NCBI RefSeq assembly: GCF_003712195.1
Contig: NZ_RDSD01000001.1
Location: forward strand, 372,001-436,000
DNA: 64,000 nt
Reading direction: 5' to 3'
Source: Proteiniphilum sp. X52
Lineage (GTDB): Bacteria; Bacteroidota; Bacteroidia; Bacteroidales; Dysgonomonadaceae
Below are positions 25,925 through 35,398 of the stretch, piece by piece. The notes under the pieces were generated by a model. It was not told the origin of the DNA. It searched no databases and worked only from the letters and a program-made list of their open reading frames with translations. Position 1 is the first letter of the stretch. Every line of letters starts with the position of its first letter. The translations under genes were made by a program, and so were the position numbers.

Positions 25925-27463
25925 TTAATATCCCGGGTTTTGCTCAAGGTTCGGGTTCTGATCCATTACTGCCTGTGGAATAGGTAATATATAGGATAGA
26001 CTCGTATAAGGCATAGCCTGTGACGGACGGCCTTCATCTTTGGCAAATACGGCGTTCATCACCTCCTCCACCTTGTCGAGGCGAACCAGATCGAACCAAC
26101 GTTGACCTTCCAATGCCAATTCAAGACGGCGTTCTTTCAGGTATGCCTGGGTAATGGCTTCTTTACTCGCGGATGCCGATGCGGGCAGATTCGACAAACC
26201 GGCGCGCCGGCGTGTCTGGTTGATGATCTGTGCTGCGCCGTTATAATCGCCTTTGCCGATGAATGCTTCCGCTTTCAACAACAGGATATCAGCATAACGC
26301 AACTTAATGACGCTATTGAAACCACTACGGCATTTATACATGAATGCGTAGTTATTGGCCGGGTAATATACGTTCCAATTGCATTCATAGAATACCACAG
26401 TCTGCTCATACCGTTTATCGCCCGGTTCACTGTTGAAAGTGCGGATAAGGTCGCGCGAGGGAGTGATCCACTTCAGGAAGCTGAAATAGAATGTCCAGTC
26501 ATCCAGTTTACGTCCGAACATCCATGTTACCCAATTCGTGTTTCCCGGGAAAAACTGCGCTTCATAAATGGTTTCCCCGGTGTTGCGCATTTTTGCCTCT
26601 GTGGCTTTATTCTCCTGGGAGGGTGGTGAATTAGGGTCAGTCAATACCACATCGAACATGTCGCCGAAATTATCTATCAGTCCAAACCCGTCGGCAGCCA
26701 ATTCATCAGCATATTTGATCACTTTGTCGTAGTCCCGCAATGGTTTTTCGGCATATACTTTTGCCAGTAAGGCGCGAGCCACCGATTTGGATAGCTGGGT
26801 TTTATCCTGTGGATTGTTATTGGGAGCATATTGCAATGCCTCCAAAAGATCCTCTTCAATCTGATGATAGATGGTCAATGCGTCCGTTTGCCTCGGGAAA
26901 TAGGCCGGGTACACATCTTCGATGGTCTCGGCGGTAATGTCTCCGGCCACAGTTGTAACCAAAGGTAAATTTGCCCATATCCTTACCATATCGAAATAGA
27001 TCATTGCCCTGAGTAATTTTGCTTCCGCCTTGAATTGAGCTCTCTCAGCGGCTGTCAGTGTGTTATCGGCCACACTGTCGACATATACGATCATTTTGTT
27101 TGCCTGGGCTATATTTCCCATATGCATGTTCCAGTCGCGGTTCAGCGTGGTGCTCGATCCTTCGATGGAATTCACTTCAAACGGCGTTGTTTCGTTATTA
27201 GGTGCGCCTGCATAAGCATTGTCGGAATGAGTTTCTGCTAATAGAAGCAAATCCAAGTGCCAGTGCTCCTGTCCATTCTTATACAAATTCAATAATGTTT
27301 GCCGGTGTGATACCACGGCGGCCTTATCCTTAAAGACCACTACGGCGGTGTCCTGTTCCATTCCTTCCGTCACATCGGAGTAGGTGTCCAGCGGATCATA
27401 GTCCAGTGAGCAGGAAGCCAGTAAACAAGCGGTAAGGACAGATAGAATATATTTTGTCTTCAT
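25925..27463 (-). CDS. susD: SusD/RagB-family glycan-binding lipoprotein
   Basis: Outer-surface lipoprotein of 512 residues that forms the lid of the SusC transporter and binds the polysaccharide. Signal MKTKYILSVLTACLLASC ends in a lipobox (LASC). TPR-like helices typical of SusD are visible (EAKLLRAMIYFDMVRIWANL, about 160-180; LLKAEAFIGKGDYNGAAQII, about 400), and the family end LAFEGQRW-type segment appears as ELALEGQRWFDLVRLDKVEE. The last residues ILPIPQAVMDQNPNLEQNPG are the standard SusD C-terminus. It lies 11 bases after susC. Ligand is inferred from the GH30 neighbour. Confidence 0.95.
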   Translation of the reverse strand: MKTKYILSVLTACLLASCSLDYDPLDTYSDVTEGMEQDTAVVVFKDKAAVVSHRQTLLNLYKNGQEHWHLDLLLLAETHSDNAYAGAPNNETTPFEVNSIEGSSTTLNRDWNMHMGNIAQANKMIVYVDSVADNTLTAAERAQFKAEAKLLRAMIYFDMVRIWANLPLVTTVAGDITAETIEDVYPAYFPRQTDALTIYHQIEEDLLEALQYAPNNNPQDKTQLSKSVARALLAKVYAEKPLRDYDKVIKYADELAADGFGLIDNFGDMFDVVLTDPNSPPSQENKATEAKMRNTGETIYEAQFFPGNTNWVTWMFGRKLDDWTFYFSFLKWITPSRDLIRTFNSEPGDKRYEQTVVFYECNWNVYYPANNYAFMYKCRSGFNSVIKLRYADILLLKAEAFIGKGDYNGAAQIINQTRRRAGLSNLPASASASKEAITQAYLKERRLELALEGQRWFDLVRLDKVEEVMNAVFAKDEGRPSQAMPYTSLSYILPIPQAVMDQNPNLEQNPGY

Positions 27464-27474
27464 TTTTTTATGAT

Positions 27475-30400
27475 TTAAAATTCAAGATTCACTCCAAAAA
27501 CAAATGTCCTGCTGTGAGGATATGTACCCCAGTCGATACCCTGTACGGCGCCACTGTTTCCCCATTGATTGACCTCGGGATCCATCCCCTTATACTTTGT
27601 CAGTGTCAGTAGGTTATTGAATGTCACGTAGGGCTGTAAACGGGAGATCCCGGCACGATCCAACAGATTTCCCTTGAAATTATAGGACAATGTCACGTCT
27701 TTCACGCGCAGGTAGCTGCCATCTTCAATAAAGTAGGTTGACGGCTTCATATCGAATCCCGCTTTCGGGATATCTGTGATTTGTCCCGGGGTACGCCAGC
27801 GTCTGAGTACCTCTACCGACTGATTCTTTAAGTCATACATTCCCTGCACATCAGCTTTTGAAGCATTGAATATGTCATTTCCCACAGATCCCTGAAGAAA
27901 GAGCGACAGGTTAAATCCCTTGTAGGAGAATGTATTGGTAAGTCCGAATGTGAAATCGGGATTGGGATCACCTATATATGTCCTGTCGGAAGAAGATATC
28001 CTGCCGTCTTCATTTATATCGCGGTACATCAATTCCCCGGTTTCGGGGTCGACACCGTCGCTGATATATCCGTAGAATCCTCCCAAGGGCCGCCCGGGTT
28101 CATTGCGTACTACGCGTATAAGACGAAGGGCGTCGGTTGTTTCGGCATCGTAATAAATCTGTTGTAAGGCGAGTTTCTCCAGTCTGTTCCTGTTGAAAGA
28201 GATATTGAAATCGGTATTCCAGGTGAATGCGCCGGTCAGGTTGCGTGAGTGAAGGGCAAATTCGAACCCGCGGTTGGTCATTTTCCCCTCGTTCCTTACA
28301 ATGCTATTTGCCGCCGCCGCACCAGAAGGCAATGATACATACATCAACATATCGGTGGTGTATTTGTAATAGTAATCCATTGCGATAGTCAACCTGTCCC
28401 TGAACAGCGTCGCATCGATACCTATATTGGTTTGGGAGGTGGTTTCCCATGTGAGATCACGCGTGCGCAGGTTTTGTTGGGGTATGAGGGGCACCGCGTC
28501 GGCTTTACCTTCTTCGAACCATGGTTCACGAACAATATTGTACCGTTGTAAGTATGCATAGTCGCCCACACCCGATTGGTTACCGGTCTGCCCCCATCCA
28601 CCACGAATCTTCAGGTCGTCGATCCAGGTAAGGTCCTGCATGAAGTTTTCAGATGAAACACGCCATGCGCCGGAAAAAGAGGGGAAATATCCCCACCTGT
28701 GGTCGGGATGGAGTTTAGATGATCCGTCCGCGCGCATATTGAATGTAAAGAGGTACTTGCTGTCGTAATTATAGGAAACCCTTCCGAATCCTGACATGAT
28801 GCCCCATTGTGATGCATTTGAACCGGTGCCGCTATTAGGATCATTTCCCCATGCAATTTTGTTTGCGGCATTCAGCGTGTGGATGGAACCGTCTTTGAAA
28901 TGGGTTCCATGGATATAGTTCTGTGACCATTGGGAATCGGTCCATGACGTGCCTGCCATACCTTCAAAGCCATGTCTGTTGGCCAATGTTGTTTTATAGG
29001 TCAGTACATTGTCGAACACCACCAGCTGATTAGTGCTACGCTTATCTCTTGCATATCCCCAGTCATCCCTGTCAGATCCATGTACGGGAGGTGTAAAGCT
29101 TGTGGCTTTTCCATTCCGGCGATCTAACGTGAATGATGATCTCAATGTCAAATCGGGCATAAAGGTAATAGTCGCGTTTGCGGAGGCGATTAACCGGTTT
29201 TCGTTGGTTTTGTTGTTTTTCCCGTTTTCCAGCGATTCTACAGGGTTAGTGATATTTTGGCCAAAGAAAAGCCGGTTGTATAACCCTGTTGCCTCATCCC
29301 TTACTGCCGCCGCGGTCGGTAAATTAACCACGGACAATACAACACCTCCACGGTTGGAGCCAAGCCCGGTAGTAACGCCATTGCTGGTATTGTCCGAATA
29401 AGCGAGATTCAATCCCATGTGAAGCCAATTGCGTATTTGGCTTTCCACATTGCTGCGCAGATTGAATCGGCGGAAGAAAGCTGAACTAAGTATCCCTCTC
29501 TCATCCAGATAACCTCCAGATACAAAATAACGGATACGTTCATTTCCGTCAGCCAACTGTAGCTGATAATTTTGAGTGATGCCGGTCCCATACACTTCGT
29601 TGAACCAGTCGGTCCTGTCGGTTGTGCCTTCAGGAATGGCACCGGGACGAAGCTCGTCTATTAATTCCTTGTATTGCGCGGCATTTAGCGATTTAATCTG
29701 ATTGGCAACACGGCTTGCGCCATATTGTATATTGGCCGTAATCTTGGCGCCGGCGGTTGCCTGTTTTGTAGTGACCAGTATCACGCCGTTTGCCGCACGT
29801 GATCCGTAAATAGCCGCGGAAGAGGCATCTTTAAGTATCTGTATGTCGGCAATATCGGTAGGTGACAGGAAATTCAGGTTGTCGACGGGCACCCCATCCA
29901 CCACGTATAGCGGATCATTGCTTCCGTTGAAAGAGGTCGTTCCACGTACACGTATCACCATTTCTCCGCCGGGAGCGCCGTTGGGTTGGTATACGTTGAC
30001 TCCGGCAGCCTTTCCCTGGATAGCCTGGCCTGCAGAAACGATGGGCCTTTCGTCCAGACTTTCCGTGGAAATAGAAGACACGGCGGTAGTGACATCACGT
30101 CTCTTTACTGAGCCATAACCGATTACTACTACCTCTTCCAATGTCTTTAAGTCTTCCTGCAATGTGATATGAAAGGTGTTTCGTCCCGCAGTATTGATTT
30201 CCTGCGACAGATAACCGATATAAGAAATAAGGAGTATGGCATTGTTTTCAACATCCAATGTGAAATTACCGTCCATATCGGTAACGGTACCATTCTTTGT
30301 TCCTTTTTCGATGATATTGGCACCTATGACGGGTTCATTGGATTCATCGATAATTGTTCCGGTGATCCGCCTTTGTGTGCTGGCCTCTCGTTCCGGGACA

Positions 30401-30714
30401 ATGATGATATAGTTGTCTTTCAACTGATAGGAAAATCCCGTTCCCGCAAGTATTTGGGCCAGCACATTCTCTATGGGTTGGTTGGAGATGTTCAAATCGA
30501 GATTCTTTTGATTCTTTAACTGCGATTCATTGTAGGCTACGAACATTTTTGACTGCCTTTCAATGGCCTGTAATGCTTCGATAACCGAGATATTGTTTTG
30601 TTTTATGGTTATTGAAACATTCTTCTGAGCAAACAAGAAGGGTGGTGAGGCAATAAAGCAGAAAAAAAAGATAAAAAGTCCTATTTTTGCCTTTTTCATG
30701 TAAGAAATTTTCAT
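27475..30714 (-). CDS. susC: SusC-family TonB-dependent outer-membrane transporter with STN signalling domain
   Basis: A transporter of about 1079 residues that imports oligosaccharides together with SusD. Order of parts: signal peptide (MKKAKIGLFIFFFCFIAS), STN domain (about residues 38-100, ISVIEALQAIERQSKMFVAY and FSYQLKDNYIIIVPE), carboxypeptidase-regulatory-like domain (GTIIDESNEPVIGANI), TonB box and plug (EEVVVIGYGSVKRRDVTTAV; NDPLYVVDGVPVDNL), then the barrel ending FGVNLEF. The STN domain contacts a FecR-type anti-sigma factor, and fecR and an ECF sigma gene lie just upstream, so the transporter probably reports substrate and induces its own locus. The ATG at 30714 is chosen; 30699 is equally possible, while 30762 would precede the signal peptide. 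Confidence 0.95.
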   Translation of the reverse strand: MKISYMKKAKIGLFIFFFCFIASPPFLFAQKNVSITIKQNNISVIEALQAIERQSKMFVAYNESQLKNQKNLDLNISNQPIENVLAQILAGTGFSYQLKDNYIIIVPEREASTQRRITGTIIDESNEPVIGANIIEKGTKNGTVTDMDGNFTLDVENNAILLISYIGYLSQEINTAGRNTFHITLQEDLKTLEEVVVIGYGSVKRRDVTTAVSSISTESLDERPIVSAGQAIQGKAAGVNVYQPNGAPGGEMVIRVRGTTSFNGSNDPLYVVDGVPVDNLNFLSPTDIADIQILKDASSAAIYGSRAANGVILVTTKQATAGAKITANIQYGASRVANQIKSLNAAQYKELIDELRPGAIPEGTTDRTDWFNEVYGTGITQNYQLQLADGNERIRYFVSGGYLDERGILSSAFFRRFNLRSNVESQIRNWLHMGLNLAYSDNTSNGVTTGLGSNRGGVVLSVVNLPTAAAVRDEATGLYNRLFFGQNITNPVESLENGKNNKTNENRLIASANATITFMPDLTLRSSFTLDRRNGKATSFTPPVHGSDRDDWGYARDKRSTNQLVVFDNVLTYKTTLANRHGFEGMAGTSWTDSQWSQNYIHGTHFKDGSIHTLNAANKIAWGNDPNSGTGSNASQWGIMSGFGRVSYNYDSKYLFTFNMRADGSSKLHPDHRWGYFPSFSGAWRVSSENFMQDLTWIDDLKIRGGWGQTGNQSGVGDYAYLQRYNIVREPWFEEGKADAVPLIPQQNLRTRDLTWETTSQTNIGIDATLFRDRLTIAMDYYYKYTTDMLMYVSLPSGAAAANSIVRNEGKMTNRGFEFALHSRNLTGAFTWNTDFNISFNRNRLEKLALQQIYYDAETTDALRLIRVVRNEPGRPLGGFYGYISDGVDPETGELMYRDINEDGRISSSDRTYIGDPNPDFTFGLTNTFSYKGFNLSLFLQGSVGNDIFNASKADVQGMYDLKNQSVEVLRRWRTPGQITDIPKAGFDMKPSTYFIEDGSYLRVKDVTLSYNFKGNLLDRAGISRLQPYVTFNNLLTLTKYKGMDPEVNQWGNSGAVQGIDWGTYPHSRTFVFGVNLEF

Positions 30715-30845
30715 AACTTTAATAGTTCTTAGTGTTAGATTAGAAATTTGACTGATTTTCAAGAGTATAACTCTAACGCTTGTTTCGCCGGAATAGAGGT
30801 GCCACTTTATTCCGGCTTTTTTGATTAGGATGTATCCATATGCAT

Positions 30846-30918
30846 ATAAATTAAAAATTAAGAGTGAAAAATTAAGAATGAAGAATGAAAAATTAAAAAT
30901 TAAAAATTAAGAGTGAAT
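30846..30918. repeat. AATTAAAAATTAAGAGTG-type repeat in the fecR-susC gap
   Basis: Four or five degenerate units of AAAAATTAAGAGTGAA and AAGAATGAAAAATTA in the 286-base gap upstream of susC. An ECF-type promoter for susC is expected here, but I cannot identify it with confidence. Confidence 0.75.
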
Positions 30919-31000
30919 TTTCTTAGGAACTAGGGCAGAAGCAAACTTGTTTGCATTATGCCGAGTGACGACAAAAAATCTACGGAGTGAAAATCGTTTA

Positions 31001-31993
31001 TTATAAAGGTGATAAATAATATTTGTTATCCTCAATCCTGTATTTGATATTGCCTGAAACTTCAACAATGATGTCCATTATCTCCTGTAAGGAAGTGTTT
31101 TCCTTGAAACGGAACGTGTATCTGTCATTTCGCAAGGTGCTGACCGTGTAAACGAATGAATAGGGGTATTTTCGTTCCAGTACGGGGATAATCTCCTCCA
31201 AAGTTGCCGACCGGAAGACAAGTTCACCTCTTTGCCATGCTGTCACATCATCTAAATTGGGACGGCTGATGGTCTCTTCTTTGGTCCGTTTATTATAGGT
31301 AAATTGTTCACTTGGGTTTAATATCAATGATGACTCCATATTATTAAATCTTACTTCCACACTTCCGGAAAATAAAGTAGTGGTAAGAAGGGTTTCATCG
31401 GGATATACTTTCATGCTGAACTCCGTTCCTAAGGCTGTTACCTGAAAATCATTGGATTTAACGATAAAGGGTTGTTCTTCATTTTTTGTTACTTTAAAAT
31501 TCGCTTCTCCAATCAAATACACACTTCTGGTTTCCCCATTGAATTGTGCGGGATATAACAAAGTCGCGGTGGAATTCATCTGTACCTCTGTTCCGTCGGG
31601 CAATGTAAGGTGAGTCATTTCGGCGACCGGCACATATTGTTCGATAAGGTCGGCATTCACCGGTGTTTCATTGGATGTAAAATACAAGGCGGATAATAGA
31701 GCGATCAGTAAAACGGCTGCTGACACCTGCCAGACACGAAGTATCTTGATGTTTACCTTGTGGTGGCGTTGTCTGATCTTTTTACGTACTTCGTCCAGTG
31801 ATCGCTGTGTTTGAGATGAAGTTGCTGCAGGGGTGACTTCCTCTATATTGTCCCACAAGCCTTGTAAGGCTTTTTCTTTTTCTCGGGAGAATTTTTCTCC
31901 GGTAAGCCATCGATGGAATTCGTCCCGTGAGGAGGTTGAAACATCGGTCGTTTTTACAAATAATTCGATAATCTTGTTAAAATAGTTTCCCAT
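31001..31993 (-). CDS. FecR-family anti-sigma factor
   Basis: A 330-residue inner-membrane regulator that holds the neighbouring ECF sigma factor until the SusC-type transporter signals. The cytoplasmic N-terminus (residues 1-85) is followed by one membrane segment (VSAAVLLIALLSALYFTS), the periplasmic FecR domain (HLTLPDGTEVQMNSTATLLY; FKVTKNEEQPFIV), and the C-terminal DUF4974/STN-like region (ATLEEIIPVLERKYPYSFVY ... EIMDIIVEVSGNIKYRIE). All parts are intact. The ATG at 31993 (MGNYFNKIIELF) is preferred; one at 32032 would add 13 residues. It follows the sigma gene by 97 bases and precedes susC. Confidence 0.92.
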   Translation of the reverse strand: MGNYFNKIIELFVKTTDVSTSSRDEFHRWLTGEKFSREKEKALQGLWDNIEEVTPAATSSQTQRSLDEVRKKIRQRHHKVNIKILRVWQVSAAVLLIALLSALYFTSNETPVNADLIEQYVPVAEMTHLTLPDGTEVQMNSTATLLYPAQFNGETRSVYLIGEANFKVTKNEEQPFIVKSNDFQVTALGTEFSMKVYPDETLLTTTLFSGSVEVRFNNMESSLILNPSEQFTYNKRTKEETISRPNLDDVTAWQRGELVFRSATLEEIIPVLERKYPYSFVYTVSTLRNDRYTFRFKENTSLQEIMDIIVEVSGNIKYRIEDNKYYLSPL

Positions 31994-32090
31994 CTCGTAT
32001 CTGCGTCTAATAAAATCGCTTCTGTCAATCAATACGACAACACTCGATTTGCCGATTGTATATTAGATACAATCGAGAAGAGGGGACTAC

Positions 32091-32627
32091 TTAAAATTTT
32101 ATGAAAAAAATTAGAATAAGAATTAGTTTTTTGAGATCTTTCAGCGCCAAATAGATGTGTTGTTCTACTGTTCGCACCGATAAGTCCATTTTTTCGGCGA
32201 TTTCGTGATGGGTTAAATGTCCGAAACGACTCATTTCAAATACCTGCCTGCGTTTCTCAGGCATTTGTTCCAATGTCAATTTCAGTAATAGCTGTAACTC
32301 TTCATGGTATATTTCATTCAGTGGATCTTTGAATTCGGTCATTTCTTCCAATGAATGTAAGTTTATCTGAGAGTATATGTATTTGGATTCTAGGTTTTTC
32401 CGTTTAATGCGATTGAAAACATGATTTTTAACCATTGTATACAAGTAATTCCTCACAAGATTTCCTTCCCATAAATCAGGTTGTTCCCATAATTTCACAA
32501 AGATATCCTGTGCTATGTCTTCAGCTTCCTGTTCCGATTTAAGAAGAATGGCGGCAAACGTCCTGACTTTCGGAAAATACTGAATGAATATTTCTTCAAA
32601 TTCTTTCCTGTATGATTCTGTGTTCAC
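32091..32627 (-). CDS. ECF sigma factor of the polysaccharide locus
   Basis: A 178-residue extracytoplasmic-function sigma factor. Region 2 is visible as AEDIAQDIFVKLWEQPDLW and NYLYTMVKNHVFNRIKRK (about 35-85), and region 4 as LEQMPEKRRQVFEMSRFGHL, then THHEIAEKMDLSVRTVEQHI (about 120-165), the -35-binding helix-turn-helix. It is the first gene of a unit running sigma, FecR, SusC, SusD, lipoprotein, GH30, lipoprotein, all on the minus strand, and it presumably transcribes susC onward when FecR releases it. A TATCTTTG -7 box at 32719-32712 would let the housekeeping sigma factor express it. Confidence 0.94.
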   Translation of the reverse strand: MNTESYRKEFEEIFIQYFPKVRTFAAILLKSEQEAEDIAQDIFVKLWEQPDLWEGNLVRNYLYTMVKNHVFNRIKRKNLESKYIYSQINLHSLEEMTEFKDPLNEIYHEELQLLLKLTLEQMPEKRRQVFEMSRFGHLTHHEIAEKMDLSVRTVEQHIYLALKDLKKLILILIFFIKF

Positions 32628-32711
32628 TTAGTAAAAACCTTCAATTACCTCACTTATCCGCAACCTTATAGTCTTTCATGAGGGTTACATTTTCAAAAAC
32701 ACCTCTCGCCA

Positions 32712-32719
32712 CAAAGATA
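32712..32719 (-). promoter_or_regulatory. -7 box candidate for the ECF sigma/FecR genes
   Basis: TATCTTTG on the minus strand, 85 bases above the sigma factor start. A TTTG at the right spacing is not found. The rest of the 32628-32928 gap holds nothing else I recognise. Confidence 0.45.
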
Positions 32720-32928
32720 ATATTATTCGGTCAGAAATATGTTTCTTTGTCGCTGATCTTTGTATCATCTGTCCATTGATGATGAACTGATCACTCTCAT
32801 CGCTTTATTTTTTATTGTACACTGCTAATGCCATGAGCCGTAGGCGGTGGGCTTTTTCACATAAGTTTCTCCTAGTATATTGAACGGTGATTTTTATCTG
32901 TCCGCGCGGTTTTAAAAAGAAAATCCTG

Positions 32929-32936
32929 TACCTTTG
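32929..32936 (+). promoter_or_regulatory. -7 box candidate for the unknown lipoprotein gene
   Basis: TACCTTTG matches TAnnTTTG. Transcription would begin near 32943, which rules out a start codon at 32934 and favours the TTG at 32964. Confidence 0.5.
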
Positions 32937-32963
32937 CGGCAATATGCCAAAACTTTTGATATT

Positions 32964-34019
32964 TTGATAAATCCATTCATCCGCACTCTGATTTCATCCA
33001 TTATAGGTAGTTTTCTGCTGATCGCGTGCAGCGGGGAAAGATCCGGTTCAAAGACCCTGTCCGGATCAGACCGCATTCCGTTTGAAGAGAACGATGAACA
33101 ACCGGCCGACACACGATCGAGGGAGGAACCGGAAACTGTTGACGAAATGGAATACCGGCAACGGCTCCTGTACAATGCCAACGGCGATACGACCGGACTG
33201 TGGCCGGTGCAGGACCAGCCGCTGCCGCTCAAAGGAGCTATTTTGCCTTACAGGCGTGTAGTGGCATATTACGGGAATCTGTTCTCCAAAAATATGGGTA
33301 TTCTGGGAGAATATCCGCCGCAAGAGGTATGGCGAAGGCTGAACGAAGAAGTGAAAGCATGGGAGCATGTCGACCCGGATACGCCTGTGCAGCCGGCCAT
33401 CCATTACATAGCCGTGGTAGCTCAGGGTTCGCCCTGGAGCGACGGGAAATACCGTTATCGAATGCCCGAGGCGCAGATCGATTCCGCGTTGGCCATCGCC
33501 GAAATGGGCAACGCCATCCTATTCCTCGATATTCAGGTGGCATTGAGTACTGTGGAAGAAGAAGTGCCGCTACTGGAGAGATATTTGAAAATGCCGCATG
33601 TGCATCTGGGCGTCGATCCCGAGTTTTCGATGAAAGACGGCACCCCGCCCGGAAAGAAAATCGGCACGTATGATGCCGGAGACATTAATTTCTGCACGGA
33701 ATACCTTGCGAAACTGGTGCGGGAATACGATCTTCCTCCCAAGATACTGGTCGTACACCGTTTCACCCGGGGAATGGTGACGAACTACCAGGATATCGTT
33801 CTCAGGCCAGAGGTGCAAATCGTCGTCGATATGGACGGCTGGGGAGGCCCTCAGTTAAAATACGATACGTACCGGCAGTACCTCTACAAGGAACCCGTAC
33901 AGTTTACAGGTTTTAAACTTTTTTACAAGAACGATGTAAAACATCCGCCGCATCGGATGCTTACTCCCCCCGAGATCATGAAGTTAACACCTCACCCCCT
34001 CTATATACAGTATCAGTAA
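32964..34019 (+). CDS. Lipoprotein of unknown function with a TIM-barrel-like body
   Basis: A predicted 351-residue lipoprotein. With a TTG start at 32964 it begins MINPFIRTLISSIIGSFLLI followed by the lipobox Cys in LIAC; no ATG is available in this frame before the lipobox, and the TTG at 32934 lies inside the -7 box. After an acidic, disordered stretch (to about residue 65) the body shows conserved-looking segments: RRVVAYYGNLFSKNMGILGE, AVVAQGSPWSDGKYRYRM, AILFLDIQVALS, HLGVDPEFSMKDG, and IVVDMDGWGGPQ. Alternating strand and helix plus these acidic turns suggest a barrel like a glycoside hydrolase, but I do not recognise the family with certainty. It is monocistronic as far as I can see and richer in G+C than the AT-rich neighbours. 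Confidence 0.7.
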   Translation: MINPFIRTLISSIIGSFLLIACSGERSGSKTLSGSDRIPFEENDEQPADTRSREEPETVDEMEYRQRLLYNANGDTTGLWPVQDQPLPLKGAILPYRRVVAYYGNLFSKNMGILGEYPPQEVWRRLNEEVKAWEHVDPDTPVQPAIHYIAVVAQGSPWSDGKYRYRMPEAQIDSALAIAEMGNAILFLDIQVALSTVEEEVPLLERYLKMPHVHLGVDPEFSMKDGTPPGKKIGTYDAGDINFCTEYLAKLVREYDLPPKILVVHRFTRGMVTNYQDIVLRPEVQIVVDMDGWGGPQLKYDTYRQYLYKEPVQFTGFKLFYKNDVKHPPHRMLTPPEIMKLTPHPLYIQYQ

Positions 34020-34180
34020 ACGAACTACGTACGGCAAGGGGGTATGGCGGCCGGAAGAACAACTCTCACGCTTCCTCCTTGCTCCACCTGTGCTAAAACG
34101 GTAAATTTCAGGTTTATTGAACCAATTCCGGTGCCGTTTGTTTGATTTATATTGGTTTATTATCAACATTCATTCAAACT

Positions 34181-35239
34181 ATGGCACATTCTACTATAAT
34201 ACAGCTGTTGGGAGACCAAAGTGATTATCTCCTGAACCATGTGAGTAAAACCGTTGAGAAGTCAATGATTCATCCTACCGGGCCGGATGTTATTGAAAGG
34301 TTATGGATTGATTCAGACAGGAATATTCCGACTTTGAATAACCTCCAGCGTCTGTTTGGGCATGGACGTCTGGCGAACACCGGCTATCTGTCCATATTGC
34401 CTGTCGATCAGGGAATTGAACATACGGCAGGTGCTTCTTTTGCTCCCAATCCTATTTATTTTGCTCCGGAAAATATTGTGAAACTGGCGCTTGAAGCCGA
34501 TTGTAATGCTGTGGCATCCACTTTCGGCGTGCTGGCTTCCGTAGCCAGAAAATATGCGCACAAGATTCCTTTCGTGGTTAAAATGAATCACAATGAACTG
34601 TTGACTTATCCGAATTCCTATAACCAGGTACTTTTCGGTACCGTAAAGGAGGCATGGAATTTGGGTGCTGCCGCGGTAGGGGCTACTATTTATTTCGGAT
34701 CGGAAGAGAGTCGCCGTCAAATTGTGGAAGTGGCGGAAGCATTTGAATACGCGCATGAGTTGGGGATGGGCACTATCCTGTGGTGTTATTTGCGTAATAA
34801 CGCTTTTAAGAAAGAGGGAGTGGATTATCATAGCGCGGCCGACCTCACCGGTCAGGCCGATCATCTCGGTGTGACGATCAAGGCGGATATCATCAAGCAA
34901 AAGTTGCCGACCAATGATGGAGGATTCAGGGCGATAGGTTTTGGAAAAACCAATCCCGGCATGTATGACCAATTGAGTTCCGAGCACCCGATAGACCTTT
35001 GCCGGTATCAGGTGATCAATGGCTATATGGGGCGGATAGGATTGATCAACTCAGGAGGGGAATCACGTGGCGAGAGCGATCTGGCAGAGGCGGTTTATAC
35101 CGCGGTGGTGAACAAACGCGCCGGAGGAATAGGGCTTATCGCAGGTCGTAAAGCTTTCCAGAAACCGATGGAAGACGGTGTGGAGCTGATCCATGCTATC
35201 CAGGATGTTTATCTCGACAACGAGATCACCCTGGCGTAG
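34181..35239 (+). CDS. fbaB: Class I fructose-bisphosphate aldolase
   Basis: Cleaves fructose-1,6-bisphosphate (or condenses the two triose phosphates) through a Schiff-base lysine. The 352-residue protein starts [15 protein letters not shown] and shows the DhnA/FbaB-type barrel: [20 protein letters not shown], the lysine strand [27 protein letters not shown], and [13 protein letters not shown] near the phosphate site, then [12 protein letters not shown]. This is the archaeal-type class I group found in many Bacteroidales. The ATG at 34181 is used; an earlier in-frame ATG at 34142 adds an untypical leader. A clear terminator follows, so it is a single-gene unit. Confidence 0.93.
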   Translation: MAHSTIIQLLGDQSDYLLNHVSKTVEKSMIHPTGPDVIERLWIDSDRNIPTLNNLQRLFGHGRLANTGYLSILPVDQGIEHTAGASFAPNPIYFAPENIVKLALEADCNAVASTFGVLASVARKYAHKIPFVVKMNHNELLTYPNSYNQVLFGTVKEAWNLGAAAVGATIYFGSEESRRQIVEVAEAFEYAHELGMGTILWCYLRNNAFKKEGVDYHSAADLTGQADHLGVTIKADIIKQKLPTNDGGFRAIGFGKTNPGMYDQLSSEHPIDLCRYQVINGYMGRIGLINSGGESRGESDLAEAVYTAVVNKRAGGIGLIAGRKAFQKPMEDGVELIHAIQDVYLDNEITLA

Positions 35240-35287
35240 CGGATGGTGATCACCTCTCATCCTAAGATGGATAGAGACCGTATAACA

Positions 35288-35329
35288 AAGAACACGGATA
35301 ACCGATTGAGTTGTCCGTGTTCTTGTTTT
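35288..35329 (+). terminator. Rho-independent terminator after fbaB
   Basis: AAGAACACGGA (35288-35298) pairs with TCCGTGTTCTT (35314-35324) and is followed by GTTTT. An 11-base perfect stem 49 bases past the stop codon. Confidence 0.85.
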
Positions 35330-35398
35330 CGTGTGCCGTACATGATTACAAACTTGGAGGGGCAAGTCCACTACGGAGCGCCATCCACCTTTCAAACA

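Noticed and set aside
30763-31000. Search for an ECF-type promoter of susC in the fecR-susC gap
   Set aside because: The gap is dominated by the AATTAAAAATTAAGAGTG-type repeat, and no pair of boxes stood out enough to report.
32934-32963. TTG at 32934 as start of the lipoprotein gene
   Set aside because: It overlaps the -7 box TACCTTTG and would put ten untypical residues before the signal peptide.
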